Part shown: positions 11,401-12,140 of the stretch, in pieces
Layout of the letters: each line of letters begins with the position of its first letter
Numbering within the stretch: the first letter of the stretch is position 1
Assembly (NCBI GenBank): GCA_021772215.1
Contig: JAJFMK010000016.1
Span: 1-12,140, forward strand
Length of the DNA: 12,140 bases
Reading direction: 5' to 3'
From: Chlamydiota bacterium
Lineage (GTDB): Bacteria; Chlamydiota; Chlamydiia; Chlamydiales; JAJFMK01
The notes under the pieces: model-generated
Database searches by the model: none
Told to the model about the DNA's origin: nothing
Seen by the model: only the letters and a program-made list of their open reading frames with translations
Position numbers and translations under genes: made by a program

Positions 11401-12140
11401 TGTGTTCCCTAGTCCATCTATTCAGAGCTCATATAGGGAATCAGCACCATTTTCAAGCTATTAGAAAGTGGTCTGTAGGGGGAGTGGAAAATAGCGGCAA
11501 TAGCTGCTATATCAATGTTGTTTTGCAGGAATTTGCCCATTTTCCTGAAGTTTATGATCAAATTTTATTCCAGGAATGCTGTGAGGGCCAAACAAAAGCT
11601 CTCCAGGACTCACTATCAAAGATCATAAAAAATATTCGATCCGGCTCTCCTACAGATGCTGGTCAAATCAGTCATTTCCGATCTCTTTTAAAGGAAAACG
11701 GCTGGCAAGAGCCTGCCTGTTCTAGGTTAAGGACTGTTTTAGCCAGGATTTTCCCGGGCCTTTTCCCTTCTCCAATGGGAAGTCCTTTTGAGTTATATAA
11801 ACATATTTTAAAAATATTTGGTTTATCGTCATATCCCACTGTCTTGATTGACGACGATCCTGCCACACTTCCTGATGAGCTCTACTTGGTTGATAAACGG
11901 CTCAAAGAAACTTCCCTTCCAGAAAAGGGGAGAGGACAATCTCTTTGCCGTATTAGACTTCCTCTGAATCATCGGTACCAATTTTCTGATGTCGTTGAAA
12001 CAGCAACGGATCGTTTTACGCTGCGTCAGGTTCATTATTCACCAAAGAAGGACCATATTGCCACGGCGCGAAAAGAGGGAAGTCATTGGCTACATATTAA
12101 TGACAGCGACGTAGTTCCTTTGCCCCGCCCTTTAGAAGAC
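11343..12140 (+). CDS. USP/UCH-family cysteine deubiquitinase-like protein, 3' end beyond the window
   Basis: The 266 codons are open to the last base. Residues 46-62, GGVENSGNSCYINVVLQ, match the USP Cys box GLxNxGNTCYMNSxLQ with catalytic Cys55. Residues 231-257 match the His box: HYSPKKDHIATARKEGSHWL then HINDSDV, with His238 in the place of the GHY histidine and Asp254 (or Asn253) as third catalytic residue. The catalytic domain is compact, with about 183 residues between Cys and His, and no zinc-binding CxxC pairs are seen between the boxes. USPs cleave ubiquitin from substrates and are essentially eukaryotic; bacterial ones are host-directed effectors, so removal of host ubiquitin after secretion is the likely role. 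There is no Sec signal peptide; the first 45 residues are Ser/His-rich, compatible with type III secretion. The start at 11343 has AAGAAG seven bases upstream; an in-frame ATG at 11337 is the alternative. Fold and activity are inferred from motifs. Confidence 0.82.
   Translation, partial: MIVPVMHTLQTATSHVHSSLCSLVHLFRAHIGNQHHFQAIRKWSVGGVENSGNSCYINVVLQEFAHFPEVYDQILFQECCEGQTKALQDSLSKIIKNIRSGSPTDAGQISHFRSLLKENGWQEPACSRLRTVLARIFPGLFPSPMGSPFELYKHILKIFGLSSYPTVLIDDDPATLPDELYLVDKRLKETSLPEKGRGQSLCRIRLPLNHRYQFSDVVETATDRFTLRQVHYSPKKDHIATARKEGSHWLHINDSDVVPLPRPLED

Noticed and set aside
11672..12035. Minus-strand frames of 64 and 68 codons near the right edge
   Set aside because: Antisense to the USP-like gene, whose plus-strand frame carries recognisable catalytic boxes.
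1..12140. tRNA or rRNA genes
   Set aside because: No T-loop GGTTCGAATCC-like motif, CCA end or rRNA-like conserved block was seen on either strand.

Overview
This is an AT-rich bacterial window (roughly 40% GC by eye) that looks like an accessory region of a host-associated, probably intracellular bacterium. The mix points to the amoeba-associated Chlamydiota (Simkania, Waddlia or Parachlamydia-like), but no phylogenetic marker is present, so the assignment is an inference; Legionella- or Coxiella-like hosts are not excluded. The clues are a USP-type deubiquitinase, a pentatricopeptide-repeat (PPR) protein, an ankyrin-repeat lipoprotein, a small bilobed-hydrophobic membrane protein and a very large Ig-like surface protein.

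Left part (1-2239): the 5' end of a minus-strand adenylosuccinate synthetase (purA-like) gene runs off the left edge. It carries an unusual signal-peptide-like N-terminus. After it comes a non-coding stretch holding a 163-bp foldback (MITE-like) element flanked by TAA duplications, then a short orphan coding remnant. Next is a rhodanese plus metallo-beta-lactamase protein of the ETHE1/persulfide dioxygenase type, followed by a hairpin.

Middle (2240-5043): a good promoter precedes a PPR-repeat protein with an Arg/Gly/His-rich N-terminus. An in-frame TAA falls exactly inside its ninth repeat, and the reading frame continues without an indel for about 200 more codons. The two apparent genes are therefore one broken (or read-through) gene. 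Behind it lie an unassigned coding-like fragment, a frameshifted N-terminal remnant of an IS256-family transposase, and the C-terminal stub of a second copy of the giant gene that follows.

Centre (5044-9660): a 1538-residue protein with about eleven cadherin/dystroglycan-like Ig domains. The first is split by a complete seven-bladed LVIVD-type beta-propeller, encoded by seven in-phase 123-bp units. A 58-bp direct repeat (three mismatches) covers the end of one gene copy and the start of the next on both sides. It marks the gene as the survivor of a former tandem array.

Right part (9661-12140): an ankyrin-repeat lipoprotein with a strong hairpin terminator, a small two-helix membrane protein behind an operator-like palindrome, and the 5' part of a USP-family deubiquitinase open to the window edge. 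The USP Cys and His/Asp boxes are both visible. A 24-nt sequence is shared in opposite orientation between the ankyrin terminator and the purA upstream region. Taken together, the right two thirds read as a bank of predicted surface and host-interaction factors, with signs of duplication, decay and insertion.
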